Source: Bacteroidota bacterium
GTDB taxonomy: Bacteria > Bacteroidota > Bacteroidia > AKYH767-A > JABDAW01
NCBI GenBank assembly: GCA_013288905.1
Contig: JABDAW010000007.1
Coordinates: 283 to 40,531 of the forward strand
DNA length: 40,249 bases
Direction of reading: 5' to 3'
A program made the position numbers and the translations under genes. The first letter of the stretch is position 1, and every line of letters starts with the position of its first letter. The notes beneath the pieces were generated by a model that was not told where the DNA came from, did no database searches, and saw nothing but the letters and a program-made list of their open reading frames with translations. Positions 19,035-27,148 of the stretch are shown here, in pieces.

Positions 19035-19071
19035 ATTACTATTATTTAATTATATTTTTTACTGTTATTTA

Positions 19072-19536
19072 CTAAACGAATACATATGGTATAGAAAAAG
19101 GATAGAACATTCCACCAATTTCTCCAGAAGATTTTGAACAAAGGAAATAGATTTCAGAAACCCTCCCAGACGATAAACCAATCTCTGGAGAGATTCCTTG
19201 ACTTTCCCTTGAAAATCTGGAATTTTCCCTGGAAGAATCAGAATTTTCCCTGGAAAAACTGGAACTTTCCCTGGAAGAATCGGAATTTTCCCTGGAAAAA
19301 CTGGGATTTTCCCGGGAAAAATCAGAATTTTCCCTGGAAGAATTGAAATTTTCCCTGTAAAAACTGGAATTTTCCCTAGGAAATCCGGAATTTTCCAGGG
19401 AAAGTAATTTGGAAGCTCCTGACAATGAAACAAACTCTGGACAGATTCCTCCAAAAGCTGAAATGAATAACCCACCTCCCATTCCTTCCGAAGAAATTGC
19501 TGCACCTTTTGCCTGAATCATTAGAGAAAATTTCAT
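19072..19536 (-). CDS. Possible array ORF with 7-residue repeats
   Basis: A 154-aa frame: about 46 Gly/Ser-rich residues (MKFSLMIQAKGAAISSEGMG...), then heptapeptides of the type NSSFSRE / NSDSSRE translated from the 21-nt array, then a unique tail. A second minus-strand frame (19065-19505) is open through the same array and would encode heptads of the type KIPVFPG. Which, if either, is translated cannot be told from the sequence. The unique N-terminus favours the 154-aa frame slightly. Confidence 0.3.
   Translation of the reverse strand: MKFSLMIQAKGAAISSEGMGGGLFISAFGGICPEFVSLSGASKLLSLENSGFPRENSSFYRENFNSSRENSDFSRENPSFSRENSDSSRESSSFSRENSDSSRENSRFSRESQGISPEIGLSSGRVSEIYFLCSKSSGEIGGMFYPFSIPYVFV
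19196..19411. repeat. 21-nt array no. 3 (TTTTCCCTGGAAAA palindromes)
   Basis: The words TTTTCCC or CTTTCCC start at 19202, 19223, 19244, 19265, 19286, 19307, 19328, 19349, 19370 and 19391: ten units exactly 21 nt apart. Each core is a near-palindrome TTTTCC-NN-GGAAAA followed by a 7-nt variable spacer (ACTGGAA, ATCGGAA, ATCAGAA, ATTGAAA). The phase is perfect although most units differ. Confidence 0.95.
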
Positions 19537-19593
19537 GGCGCAAAATTATCCTATTGAATCATGCAATAAAATTTTTTCTGAACCTTTCGTAAT

Positions 19594-19842
19594 TTATTTT
19601 TTATCCCTCCATTTATCCTTTTGCCTTTTAATAGTCGAATGATTCTTTTTGGTATGATTCGGCATGTCAGCAATTTTTGTTGCCTTACCAAATTCTTTCA
19701 CATTCTCATCAATAGTAATTTGCTTCAACAACCTTGCAATATAAATTACAGCATGTTGGTCGTTTTGATAATCCCTTTTAACCTTGTCGGCACCACCAAG
19801 CTTTTTAATCCATTTTCTGTTGTCATCCGAATAATCTTCCAT
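19594..19842 (-). CDS. Small basic protein of unknown function
   Basis: 82 aa, highly charged and lysine-rich, especially at the C-terminus (HTKKNHSTIKRQKDKWRDKK), with a central segment HAVIYIARLLKQITIDENVK likely helical. No signal, membrane segment or recognised family. It starts at an ATG 34 nt upstream of which lies AT-rich non-coding DNA, and it stands alone between two intergenic repeat regions. A DNA- or RNA-binding role would fit the charge but is only a guess. Confidence 0.6.
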   Translation of the reverse strand: MEDYSDDNRKWIKKLGGADKVKRDYQNDQHAVIYIARLLKQITIDENVKEFGKATKIADMPNHTKKNHSTIKRQKDKWRDKK

Positions 19843-19944
19843 AGTTTAATTTTTTGATTAATAATTTTATTGAATGTAAAATTACATATAATAAAGGAGA
19901 GCAGCCTATATAATAAGGAGTGAAACCGCCTTCCGATTCTATAG

Positions 19945-20005
19945 AATAAAATCCCCAACCCCTTTTTAATCCCGAAGGAGGGGAGGAGAAGAGTGGTGGT
20001 TAGGA
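19945..20005. repeat. CCCCTCC...GGGGTTGGGG gene-end element
   Basis: Immediately 3' of the membrane-protein gene at 20008, the minus strand carries CCTCCCCTCCTTCGGG followed by AAAAAGGGGTTGGGGATT. It is related to the CCCCTCTCC-CAA-GGAGAGGGG hairpin with CCTCACCCC flank at 35883-35922. Elements of this kind are widespread between Bacteroidota genes; their function is unknown to me. Confidence 0.6.
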
Positions 20006-20007
20006 GA

Positions 20008-21036
20008 TTATGTTGGTCTAATTTCCTCATTCATTACTTTATAAAAGTCAAAAAGTAAATTGAAGAATGCCACAATAATAATTCCTACAGAAGATAACGT
20101 AAGAATAACGTTCCATTTATCCCACAAATCTAAACTTTGGATAAATAAAGGAAGTATAACTCCAATAACAAAAATTACAATTAGATTCCAAAAAATAATA
20201 AGAAAAGTTTTTGGCAAGGGAGCTTGATTCAGTTCTGTTAATTCAATCATTTTAGGCAAATAAAAGGAGTAAAATTCAGTGCCTAAATCTGCCAATAAAT
20301 GTCTATCAATTTTCTTATCTTTAAACTTGGAATCAATTTGAGAAATATAATCTCTCAGGTTATCCTTAAAAAGCACCCAAATGCCTTGATCATTAATTTG
20401 CCCTTCAGTATGTTTGGCATATCTACCTTCTAAAAAGTACCAAATCTGATTTGATGGCATCATAAATCTATATAAATCCTCTAACGAATAATTAAAATGT
20501 ATAGTCCTATCATAAATCCAAGTTTGGCGTTTTGGATCCCCATAAATTGATTCCATAGCAAGAAATAGATCGATTGTTGTATAATTCAATTCAGTATTTT
20601 TCAATAAAAAATTATTCGCTAATTCTTCCAATTTTTTATCCTGAATATTTTGATCGTGCAAAAGTTCAAAGTTTAATCCAGGATATTTTTCCTTAAAAAT
20701 ATCTACTTGATTTCGATACTTCCAAAATTCATGGCTATGCATTATGCAATATAAAATCCTTCTAAAGTGGGTTAGTTTAATAGAATATTTATTAATTTCT
20801 CTTTGTCTTAATTCTCTTTCTTGTTTTAGGTTAAAAAGCTTGGAGGCTAAATATGCTATCACGATACCAGAGATAATTCCTGATACCGTAATGAAATAAT
20901 TTTGAATGTTTAAAATTCTCGAGGCTGGTGCATAACCTTTGTAAAATATAACCGAGATCATTAATGCAATAAGGGGTAATAAAATCCATTTTAAACTATT
21001 CAATTTATTTGCATTCATATTTAAGGTATTAAACAA
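20008..21036 (-). CDS. Multi-pass membrane protein of unknown function
   Basis: 342 aa. Two N-terminal membrane helices (about 15-33, LKWILLPLIALMISVIFY; 46-66, ITVSGIISGIVIAYLASKLF), then a soluble, charged and helical middle of about 200 residues beginning with KQERELRQREINKY, and two C-terminal helices (about 275-300 and 308-330). The overall plan resembles membrane-anchored abortive-infection or signalling proteins, but I see no catalytic motif and would not assign a function. A second in-frame Met at residue 7 has a similar context. It is separated from nrdA upstream by a strong terminator, so it needs its own promoter. Confidence 0.8.
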   Translation of the reverse strand: MFNTLNMNANKLNSLKWILLPLIALMISVIFYKGYAPASRILNIQNYFITVSGIISGIVIAYLASKLFNLKQERELRQREINKYSIKLTHFRRILYCIMHSHEFWKYRNQVDIFKEKYPGLNFELLHDQNIQDKKLEELANNFLLKNTELNYTTIDLFLAMESIYGDPKRQTWIYDRTIHFNYSLEDLYRFMMPSNQIWYFLEGRYAKHTEGQINDQGIWVLFKDNLRDYISQIDSKFKDKKIDRHLLADLGTEFYSFYLPKMIELTELNQAPLPKTFLIIFWNLIVIFVIGVILPLFIQSLDLWDKWNVILTLSSVGIIIVAFFNLLFDFYKVMNEEIRPT

Positions 21037-21067
21037 AAAAGCCGCTCAATAATCACGAGCGGCTTTT
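21037..21067 (-). terminator. Intrinsic terminator after nrdA
   Basis: Perfect 11-bp arms (AAAAGCCGCTC / GAGCGGCTTTT) with a 9-nt loop, followed by a T-run in the minus-strand direction, about 40 nt past the nrdA stop. The T-rich plus strand end is weaker. Confidence 0.9.
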
Positions 21068-21104
21068 CAATTTATCATTTATAATTCATCATTTATAATT
21101 CCCC
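21068..21104 (-). repeat. ATTATAAATGATGA words directly after the nrdA stop
   Basis: Between the nrdA stop and its terminator the minus strand repeats ATTATAAATGATGA / ATTATAAATGATAA with a 14-nt period. The same words follow the stop of the gene at 18363. Confidence 0.7.
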
Positions 21105-23483
21105 TTAACTCCCGCAAGCCTCACATCCATCGGGATCGTCAATGCTGCAAGAAATCTGCTCCAGAGCCTTTACTTTATCCAGTTCACTTGGCTCCACATA
21201 TTCCACAATTGCCGGCTCGGCTTGCTTCTCCACCGTGAATTTGATGGCATCGGTAGCGGCTTTGGTACGGAGGTAATACATACCAGTCTTCAAGCCCTTC
21301 TTCCACGCATAAAAGTGCATCGAAGTCAGCTTGCCGAAGTTCGCATCCTGTATAAATAAATTCAACGACTGGCTCTGGCAAATGAATGCGCCACGGTCGG
21401 CAGCCATATCAATAATCACTTTTTGTTTGATCTCCCAAACCGTTTTATAAATGTCTTTTATATGCTGCGGAATCTCCGGAATGTCTTGCACAGAGCCATT
21501 TGCAGAGATGATTTTGGTCTTCAGATTATTGTTCCAGATACCCAATTTCACAAGGTCGAGCAACAGATGTTTGTTCACCACAATAAACTCCCCGCTCAAC
21601 ACACGGCGACTATAAATATTCGATGTATAAGGCTCGAAACATTCGTTGTTACCAAGAATCTGCGAAGTAGAAGCAGTCGGCATCGGAGCCAGCAGCAAGG
21701 AATTCCGCACACCATGCTTCTTCACTTCCTCCTTCAGCACATCCCACTCCCAGCGATCTGTAGGCTTCACATTCCACATGTCGAATTGGAAGATACCTTG
21801 CGACACAGGCGATCCGGCGAAGGTCGAATAAGGTCCTTCTTTAATAGCAATGTCCTTGGAAGAAGTCATCGAAGCATAATAAATCGTCTCGAATATCTCA
21901 CGATTCAGCATCCTCGCTTCCTCACTATCGAAAGGCAATTTCAACAACATAAAAGTATCCGCCAATCCCTGAACCCCAATGCCAATGGGGCGATGACGCA
22001 TGTTACTGTTGCGCGCCTCCTCGACAGGATAATAATTTACATCAATAATTTTGTTCAGATTTTTGGTAATCTGATAAGTGATATCAAACAATTTCTGATG
22101 ATCAAACTTTCCATCAATAACAAATCTCGGCAACGCAATCGAAGCCAGGTTACACACGGCAATCTCGTCTGCGGCGGTGTATTCTACGATCTCCGTACAA
22201 AGATTTGAACTCTTGATAGTCCCCAAATTCTTCTGGTTTGATTTCTCATTGCAAGCATCCTTGTAAAGCATGTATGGCGTGCCCGTCTCAATCTGACTTT
22301 CCATAATCGCAAACCATAACTCCTGCGCCTTAATCGTCTTGCGAGCCTTGCCTTCCGATTCATATTTAGTATAAAGTAGCTCGAATTCAGCACCATAACA
22401 ATCTGCCAACCCAGGGCACTCATTCGGGCAGAACAATGACCAGGTGCTATCCTCCTCAACACGCTTCATAAACAAGTCAGGAATCCAAAGCGCAAAGAAC
22501 AAATCCCTCGCCCTCAACTCTTCCTTACCATGATTCTTTTTCAATTCCAGAAACTCAAAAATATCTGCATGCCAAGGCTCCAGATAAATAGCAAAAGAAC
22601 CCTTCCGTTTGCCACCACCCTGATCAACATATCGAGCGGTATCATTGAAGACCTTCAACATCGGAACAATACCATTAGAAGTCCCATTCGTCCCACGAAT
22701 ATAAGAACCCGTAGCCCGAACATTATGAATACTCAAACCGATTCCACCAGCCGATTGAGAGATCTTAGCACAGTTCTTCAAGGTATCATAAATACCATCA
22801 ATACTATCATTCTTCATCGTCAATAAAAAGCACGAAGAAAGCTGTGGCTTGGGCGTTCCGGCATTAAATAAGGTCGGCGTGGCATGCGTAAACCAACGCT
22901 CGCTCATCATGTTATAAGTCTCGATGGCAGCATCAATATCCTCCTTATGAATACCGATAGCAACCCGCATCAACATGTGCTGTGGACGCTCAGCAACCTG
23001 CCCGTTCATCCTCAACAAATAAGACTTCTCCAAAGTCTTAAAACCAAAATAATCATAACCGAAATCACGGTCATAAATAATGGTACTATCCAACAACTCC
23101 GCATTCTTTTCGATGATACCATACACCTCTTCCGAGAGCATAGGAGCCTTCTTTCCGGTATTTGCATCAACATAAAAATACAACTCCTTCATCGTCTCCG
23201 AGAAAGATTTTTTAGTATTCTTATGAAGATTACTAATAGCGATTCTCGAAGCCAGCAGCGCGTAATCAGGATGCTTCGTAGTCAGCGAAGCAGCGATTTC
23301 TGCAGCAAGATTATCAAGGTCAGAAGTCGAAACCCCATCATAAATCCCCTCGATCACCTTCTGCGCAACGCTAATAGATTCAACATGTTCAGGATTCAAC
23401 CCATAGCAAAGCTTCTGAATCCTCGCAGTCACCTTATCAAACTTTACGGTCTCTTTTTTACCGTCTCTTTTTATTACATACAT
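21105..23483 (-). CDS. nrdA: Ribonucleoside-diphosphate reductase, alpha subunit (class I)
   Basis: 792 aa, full length. Reduces ribonucleotides to deoxyribonucleotides with NrdB. The N-terminal ATP-cone (about 1-90, [18 protein letters not shown]) implies dATP feedback control. The barrel has [20 protein letters not shown] (active-site Cys), [29 protein letters not shown] with its Asn/Cys/Glu, and the [20 protein letters not shown] loop that lies close to the radical path. The C-terminus ends in a Cys pair (DGCEACGS) that would pass electrons from thioredoxin. Normally next to nrdB in Bacteroidota, here separated from it by about 3.7 kb of accessory genes. Confidence 0.97.
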   Translation of the reverse strand: MYVIKRDGKKETVKFDKVTARIQKLCYGLNPEHVESISVAQKVIEGIYDGVSTSDLDNLAAEIAASLTTKHPDYALLASRIAISNLHKNTKKSFSETMKELYFYVDANTGKKAPMLSEEVYGIIEKNAELLDSTIIYDRDFGYDYFGFKTLEKSYLLRMNGQVAERPQHMLMRVAIGIHKEDIDAAIETYNMMSERWFTHATPTLFNAGTPKPQLSSCFLLTMKNDSIDGIYDTLKNCAKISQSAGGIGLSIHNVRATGSYIRGTNGTSNGIVPMLKVFNDTARYVDQGGGKRKGSFAIYLEPWHADIFEFLELKKNHGKEELRARDLFFALWIPDLFMKRVEEDSTWSLFCPNECPGLADCYGAEFELLYTKYESEGKARKTIKAQELWFAIMESQIETGTPYMLYKDACNEKSNQKNLGTIKSSNLCTEIVEYTAADEIAVCNLASIALPRFVIDGKFDHQKLFDITYQITKNLNKIIDVNYYPVEEARNSNMRHRPIGIGVQGLADTFMLLKLPFDSEEARMLNREIFETIYYASMTSSKDIAIKEGPYSTFAGSPVSQGIFQFDMWNVKPTDRWEWDVLKEEVKKHGVRNSLLLAPMPTASTSQILGNNECFEPYTSNIYSRRVLSGEFIVVNKHLLLDLVKLGIWNNNLKTKIISANGSVQDIPEIPQHIKDIYKTVWEIKQKVIIDMAADRGAFICQSQSLNLFIQDANFGKLTSMHFYAWKKGLKTGMYYLRTKAATDAIKFTVEKQAEPAIVEYVEPSELDKVKALEQISCSIDDPDGCEACGS

Positions 23484-23513
23484 ATCTTTTGGTATTTAGT
23501 TTATGTTTTATTT

Positions 23514-24704
23514 TTATAATTCTTTAAATTCATTTTCGATTTCCTCAATCGTCGGCAAACTGCTTTTAATCTCATCAGGAAGCACCTCCGTAAACTGAAA
23601 TTCACTCACCCCGATTGGCTTCACAATATCTCTCAATGCGTATTCCACAGCGATATTATTTTTATCCCTGCACAGCAAAATCCCGATGGTAGGCTTGTCA
23701 TCCTCGCCCCTCAATAAGTCATCAACCGCCGAAAGATAAAAGTTCAACTTACCTGCATATTCGGGCGCAAATTTCTTATTCTTCAACTCAATTACCACAT
23801 AACATTTCAGCTTGATATTATAAAACAACAAATCAATTTTATAATCCTCATCAGCAATTTCAATAGCATATTGCCGCCCCACAAAAGCAAATCCCTTTCC
23901 CAATTCCAACAAAAACTTAGTGATATGCTGAACCATCTGATTCTCGATATCCTTTTCCTTAGCCTCCGAAGTCAGCATCATAAAATCAAAAATATATGGA
24001 TCCTTCAAAGTTTGTTGCGCCAAATCAGATTGCGAATCGGGCAATGTCGTCTTAAAATTGGTAACAGATTTCCCCTGTCGTTGATACAGTGCAGTCTTTA
24101 TCTGCAAAGCCAAAACATCCCTGCTCCAACCATTCTCAATAGTTTGCTGAATATAAAAAATAGCTTCTTCAATATCTTTTGCCTTACTGAATATCAAAAT
24201 GTTCTGTCCCCAAGGAATTTTCGCAACAAACTGTTGCGTAAATGGAATCGGAGTTATTTTTGACTCCTCGGATAAAAAGCCAACAGCCTGTTGGCTTATT
24301 TCAGTAACCAATGTTTGGGCATTTTCTAATTGTGCAACAGGCTGTTGCACAATTGCATTATTCTTATTTTCTACATTTTCCAATTGGGCAACAGGCTGTT
24401 GCCCAATTACCAAGGGCTGATTATAAAATAAATAGAAGGCTTGAATGTATTTCAGGTTACTTATTGAAAACCCTCCCAGTTCAGGAAACTCCTCCTTCAA
24501 ATCAACACTCAATTGATTAATCAATCCAGCACCCCAATTTGTTTCTTGTTGCTTTTCCGAAATCATCTTCCCCAACTCCCAATAAAACAAAATAAGTTCA
24601 GCATTAGCAGCCAAAGCAGCCTTCACTTGACTCCCCCTGACCTTAGATTTTATATCCGAAAGCCAATCCTTATAACCAATATCAAACTTATTCAAACTCT
24701 CCAT
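23514..24704 (-). CDS. DUF1016 / PDDEXK nuclease-domain protein (YhcG-like)
   Basis: 396 aa. The N-terminal DUF1016 domain (about 10-95: ALAANAELILFYWELGKMIS, WGAGLINQLSVDLKEEFPEL) and a C-terminal PDDEXK nuclease fold (about 240-385) with IDLLFYN (Asp291), VVIELK (Glu306, Lys308) and IGILLCRDKNN. PDDEXK proteins of this type occur with mobile and defence genes; the biochemical role is unsettled. The linker (about 97-160) is unusual: it repeats QQPVAQLEN-type words and is encoded by four regularly spaced palindromes. Start at ATG 24704, 3 nt after the dinD stop, so the two are likely cotranscribed. Confidence 0.9.
   Translation of the reverse strand: MESLNKFDIGYKDWLSDIKSKVRGSQVKAALAANAELILFYWELGKMISEKQQETNWGAGLINQLSVDLKEEFPELGGFSISNLKYIQAFYLFYNQPLVIGQQPVAQLENVENKNNAIVQQPVAQLENAQTLVTEISQQAVGFLSEESKITPIPFTQQFVAKIPWGQNILIFSKAKDIEEAIFYIQQTIENGWSRDVLALQIKTALYQRQGKSVTNFKTTLPDSQSDLAQQTLKDPYIFDFMMLTSEAKEKDIENQMVQHITKFLLELGKGFAFVGRQYAIEIADEDYKIDLLFYNIKLKCYVVIELKNKKFAPEYAGKLNFYLSAVDDLLRGEDDKPTIGILLCRDKNNIAVEYALRDIVKPIGVSEFQFTEVLPDEIKSSLPTIEEIENEFKEL
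24222..24407. repeat. Four in-frame palindromes inside the DUF1016 gene
   Basis: Palindromes centred at 24230, 24287, 24341 and 24395, all built on GCAACAG-N-CTGTTGC or a variant. The two at 24328-24354 and 24382-24408 have perfect 13-bp arms (AATTGTGCAACAG; AATTGGGCAACAG); the one at 24278-24296 has 9-bp arms. Centres are 57, 54 and 54 nt apart, all multiples of three, so the frame is kept. The arms differ between copies but stay matched within each copy. Confidence 0.92.
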
Positions 24705-24707
24705 TTC

Positions 24708-25559
24708 TTATTTCGTTTTACCCTTCACTTTCTTCACACCCTTCAACACCTCCTTCTCCTCACTCACCAATTTCCTTTGCAATTTCTTCACATCATCAGC
24801 CCCAGGCAATGCTTCGGGTTTCACGCCCCTGTCAATAAGCATTTTTCGCACCGCTTTATTATTATCAACATGCTCTGTCGAAATTTGTTCATCACCTTTC
24901 AAATCTTTCTCAACAACATTATGGCTCGTCAATTCAGTAGCAAAATCTTTAGCCTTGATGGTAAGAGTTGGCAAGAAATCAGCAAGAGGTCTGTTACCTG
25001 GAATCATCAATTTCCGTTTCATTTCATTAGTCGTAAAGCCGCCAAACAAAGCCTTATCGCCCTCCGACCTGATGATTGCAAAACTCTTTTCATCCACCCC
25101 TCTTTCATAAATAATTGCAGAAAGTTTCTTCTCGCTCTTCGACAGTTTCTCCCTTGCAGTAACCCGCGCAACATCAAGCAATCGTTGCTCAATAATTTCC
25201 TGTTTTCGAGTCTGCACAGCAAAATAAGTCTGTGCAAAAGCAACTTCATGTTTACCTGGGTCTCCATTTTGAGCCACCAAATAACAAGCATATCTTGTAA
25301 GCGCAATATCCTCAATATCTCTATGACCACCTTTACCAATTTCGATCATCTTGTTGGCTTCAACAAAATGATCAGAAACCGCCTCACCACTGTTAATGCA
25401 TGCCTCTTTAGCCTTATCAATTACCTTCAAAAAATTCCTCCAATCAGCATAATCAAATACTCCCTGCAACTCCCTCGCACTCCAGCATTCCGTACCCTCA
25501 AACACATAACATGCCTGCTCAAACTTCTCAAATAATTCCGTTATATTTTCTTTTTTCAT
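24708..25559 (-). CDS. dinD: DNA-damage-inducible protein D homologue
   Basis: 283 aa from the ATG at 25559; an in-frame TTG six bases upstream is less likely. A BRO-N-like domain (about 12-115: FEGTECWSARELQGVFDYAD ... HRDIEDIALTRYACYLVAQN, DPGKHEVAFAQTYFAVQTRK) leads to the rest of DinD, with KALFGGFTTNEMKRKL and NRPLADFLPTLTIKAKDFAT. In E. coli DinD is LexA-regulated and acts on RecA filaments. It is followed at once by the DUF1016 nuclease and preceded by a broken HEPN gene, in a stretch that looks like a small accessory island inside the nrd locus. Confidence 0.93.
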   Translation of the reverse strand: MKKENITELFEKFEQACYVFEGTECWSARELQGVFDYADWRNFLKVIDKAKEACINSGEAVSDHFVEANKMIEIGKGGHRDIEDIALTRYACYLVAQNGDPGKHEVAFAQTYFAVQTRKQEIIEQRLLDVARVTAREKLSKSEKKLSAIIYERGVDEKSFAIIRSEGDKALFGGFTTNEMKRKLMIPGNRPLADFLPTLTIKAKDFATELTSHNVVEKDLKGDEQISTEHVDNNKAVRKMLIDRGVKPEALPGADDVKKLQRKLVSEEKEVLKGVKKVKGKTK

Positions 25560-25561
25560 TA

Positions 25562-25675
25562 TCAATTCCCTTTTACAAATTTCCCTCGTGCGCTCGTCTG
25601 GATTTGTAATCCCGACCCCTCCATATCATCCGCAGATTTAAGCCAATGCTTTATATGTTCCTCTTTGGTCATCAT
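25562..25675 (-). pseudogene. N-terminal remnant of a HEPN-domain gene
   Basis: A 37-aa frame starting MMTKEEHIKHWLKSADDMEG, matching the usual first residues of Bacteroidota HEPN-domain proteins (MTKEEHIxxWLxSAExD). After residue 18 the sequence departs from the family and soon ends in TGA, overlapping the alternative TTG start of dinD. Normal HEPN proteins are about 120-140 aa, so this is truncated. The departure coincides with a 21-nt imperfect palindrome (25596-25616). No partner nucleotidyltransferase gene is present. Confidence 0.6.
25596..25616. repeat. Palindrome at the break of the HEPN gene
   Basis: Nine-base arms with one mismatch and a 3-nt loop, built on GGATT-ACA-AATCC on the minus strand and flanked by GTC/GAC. 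It lies at the point where the HEPN reading frame leaves the family consensus. Confidence 0.6.
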
Positions 25676-25678
25676 GTT

Positions 25679-26614
25679 TTAATTAACAGATTTAGGTTTA
25701 AAAGGATCATCCGAAACTCTCAAATGAGTAATGTGTTCTCGCAGTGGTGTAATTTCTTCCCATAAAATATCACCATGACCATTTAAGTCAGCTGTGCAAT
25801 CCCATACAATATCATAAAACAAACCATTCCCTTGAATTTTTTCGATCTTACCTCTATCTGCTTTTTTAGGAATTAATAAGTCTTTTGCATAATCAGGTTT
25901 AAGTGCCCAATTTGAATTTCCAATTCCTGATGAAGCTGTTGGGTAAATAATACAATTTGATGGATTTTTTTCAAAACTTAATTGTGACCATGCAATCGTT
26001 GAATTATATAAAAAGTCATTGTTTCTTCCCTTAACAATTAATTGGAATTCCCTTGCAATAAATTCATCAACAATTTTAATGTTGTTTAGAGCAGGATTTG
26101 AAATCAAACTACGGTAGTGATTTTTTATAATCTCTCTCAATGTGTTATCATTTTTGTATAACGATTCTATACCTACCATGCTAACTGGAGAAATATTTAT
26201 TTTGCTATCAAGCTCATAAGTTATAATTGTAATATATTCATTCTCTATCGGGTTTAATTCAACAATACTGGTTATAGGATGATTGGAACAATATAATATT
26301 CTTTCTCCTTTATCATTACATCTACCCTTTTTTGTTGCTTCAATTGGAGGTGCCCATAAATTATCAGTGTGCATAAAATAATCAACAGGATTACCATAAG
26401 CATCTTTATTAATTCTCGCTCTATATAATCCGCCTGGGTTTATTTGGTATCTTATTGGAACATATCCTTGAACAAATGATAAAATTGCCTCTTTACATCC
26501 TTTAATACCATATTTGATTTTAAAATCAGGACTTAATACCCATAAAAGTTGACTAATAAGATCCTCCTTATTTTTAGTATCTAAAAACATTTTTTTATCT
26601 AATAAATTAAGCAT
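25679..26614 (-). CDS. RES-domain protein
   Basis: 311 aa. RES family: NAD+-consuming toxins named for conserved Arg, Glu and Ser. Visible are GLYRARINK (Arg65/67), LWAPPIEATKKGRCNDKGER with the GRxN turn, ILYCSNHPITSIVEL (Glu119) and IIYPTASSGIGNSNWALKP (Ser228/229). RES toxins are usually paired with an Xre-type antitoxin; none is adjacent here, and the protein is longer than typical toxin members, so it may be a solitary RES enzyme. Start ATG 26614; an alternative ATG at 26590 is possible. An array ORF overlaps its start by 16 nt. Confidence 0.85.
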   Translation of the reverse strand: MLNLLDKKMFLDTKNKEDLISQLLWVLSPDFKIKYGIKGCKEAILSFVQGYVPIRYQINPGGLYRARINKDAYGNPVDYFMHTDNLWAPPIEATKKGRCNDKGERILYCSNHPITSIVELNPIENEYITIITYELDSKINISPVSMVGIESLYKNDNTLREIIKNHYRSLISNPALNNIKIVDEFIAREFQLIVKGRNNDFLYNSTIAWSQLSFEKNPSNCIIYPTASSGIGNSNWALKPDYAKDLLIPKKADRGKIEKIQGNGLFYDIVWDCTADLNGHGDILWEEITPLREHITHLRVSDDPFKPKSVN

Positions 26615-27102
26615 GTGTAATTAATAAAATCTAAGCTCCCAAAAGCACAAAATCCCCCTTGAATAAGATACCCCTTGCCAAAATCCACTCCCATTACCCT
26701 CCTGCCAAGTAGAATTCTATTAATCAAAAAAGCTATGCTCTTGTTTATGCTCACTATGGTCTTGTTTATTCGAGGGTATGACTTGTTTATCCTTACTAAG
26801 GACTTGTTTATGCTTACTGATGCCTTGTTTTTTCGAGGGTATGGCTTATTTATGCTTACCGAGGTCTTGTTTATGACTACTAAGACCTTGTTTTTGGAGG
26901 GGTATGGCTTATTTATGCTTACTAAGGTCTTGTTTATGACTACTAAGGACTTGTTTATGCTTACTGAGGTCTTGCCAATGGTCTTTTTAATGATACCGAA
27001 ACCCGCTCCCTGTATAGCTCCAAGCCCTAAAAGTGTGTTTTTGAAGAAAATCACACCACCCCCTCCAATTCGCATCCTAATTTCCTCAAATCGTGTTCTC
27101 AT
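26599..27102 (-). CDS. Possible array ORF with 7-residue repeats
   Basis: 167-aa frame whose first 45 residues are unique and Gly/hydrophobic-rich (GGGGVIFFKNTLLGLGAIQG). Heptads of the type VSINKSL / VVINKTL / SINKPYP follow, translated from the 21-nt array, then a unique tail that ends 16 nt inside the RES gene start. The overlap with a downstream start and the unique ends make translation more plausible than for the other arrays, but the plus strand is also open over most of it. No known domain. Confidence 0.4.
   Translation of the reverse strand: MRTRFEEIRMRIGGGGVIFFKNTLLGLGAIQGAGFGIIKKTIGKTSVSINKSLVVINKTLVSINKPYPSKNKVLVVINKTSVSINKPYPRKNKASVSINKSLVRINKSYPRINKTIVSINKSIAFLINRILLGRRVMGVDFGKGYLIQGGFCAFGSLDFINYTCLIY
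26740..26991. repeat. 21-nt array no. 4 (CTTGTTTATG words)
   Basis: Twelve units exactly 21 nt apart begin at 26740, 26761, 26782, 26803, 26824, 26845, 26866, 26887, 26908, 26929, 26950 and 26971. Each has a conserved front (CTTGTTTATG) and a variable back. A GGGTATG back recurs every third unit (26761, 26824, 26887), a 63-nt higher-order repeat. No indel breaks the phase. Confidence 0.97.
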
Positions 27103-27148
27103 GACAGGTCCTTAATGATTATTTATGACATAAAACGTACTACTCCCA

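Noticed and set aside
24513-25535. 340-codon plus-strand frame
   Set aside because: Antisense to dinD and the DUF1016 gene, which have clear families.
25562-25675. HEPN/MNT toxin-antitoxin pair
   Set aside because: Only the first 18 residues of a HEPN protein remain and no nucleotidyltransferase gene adjoins.
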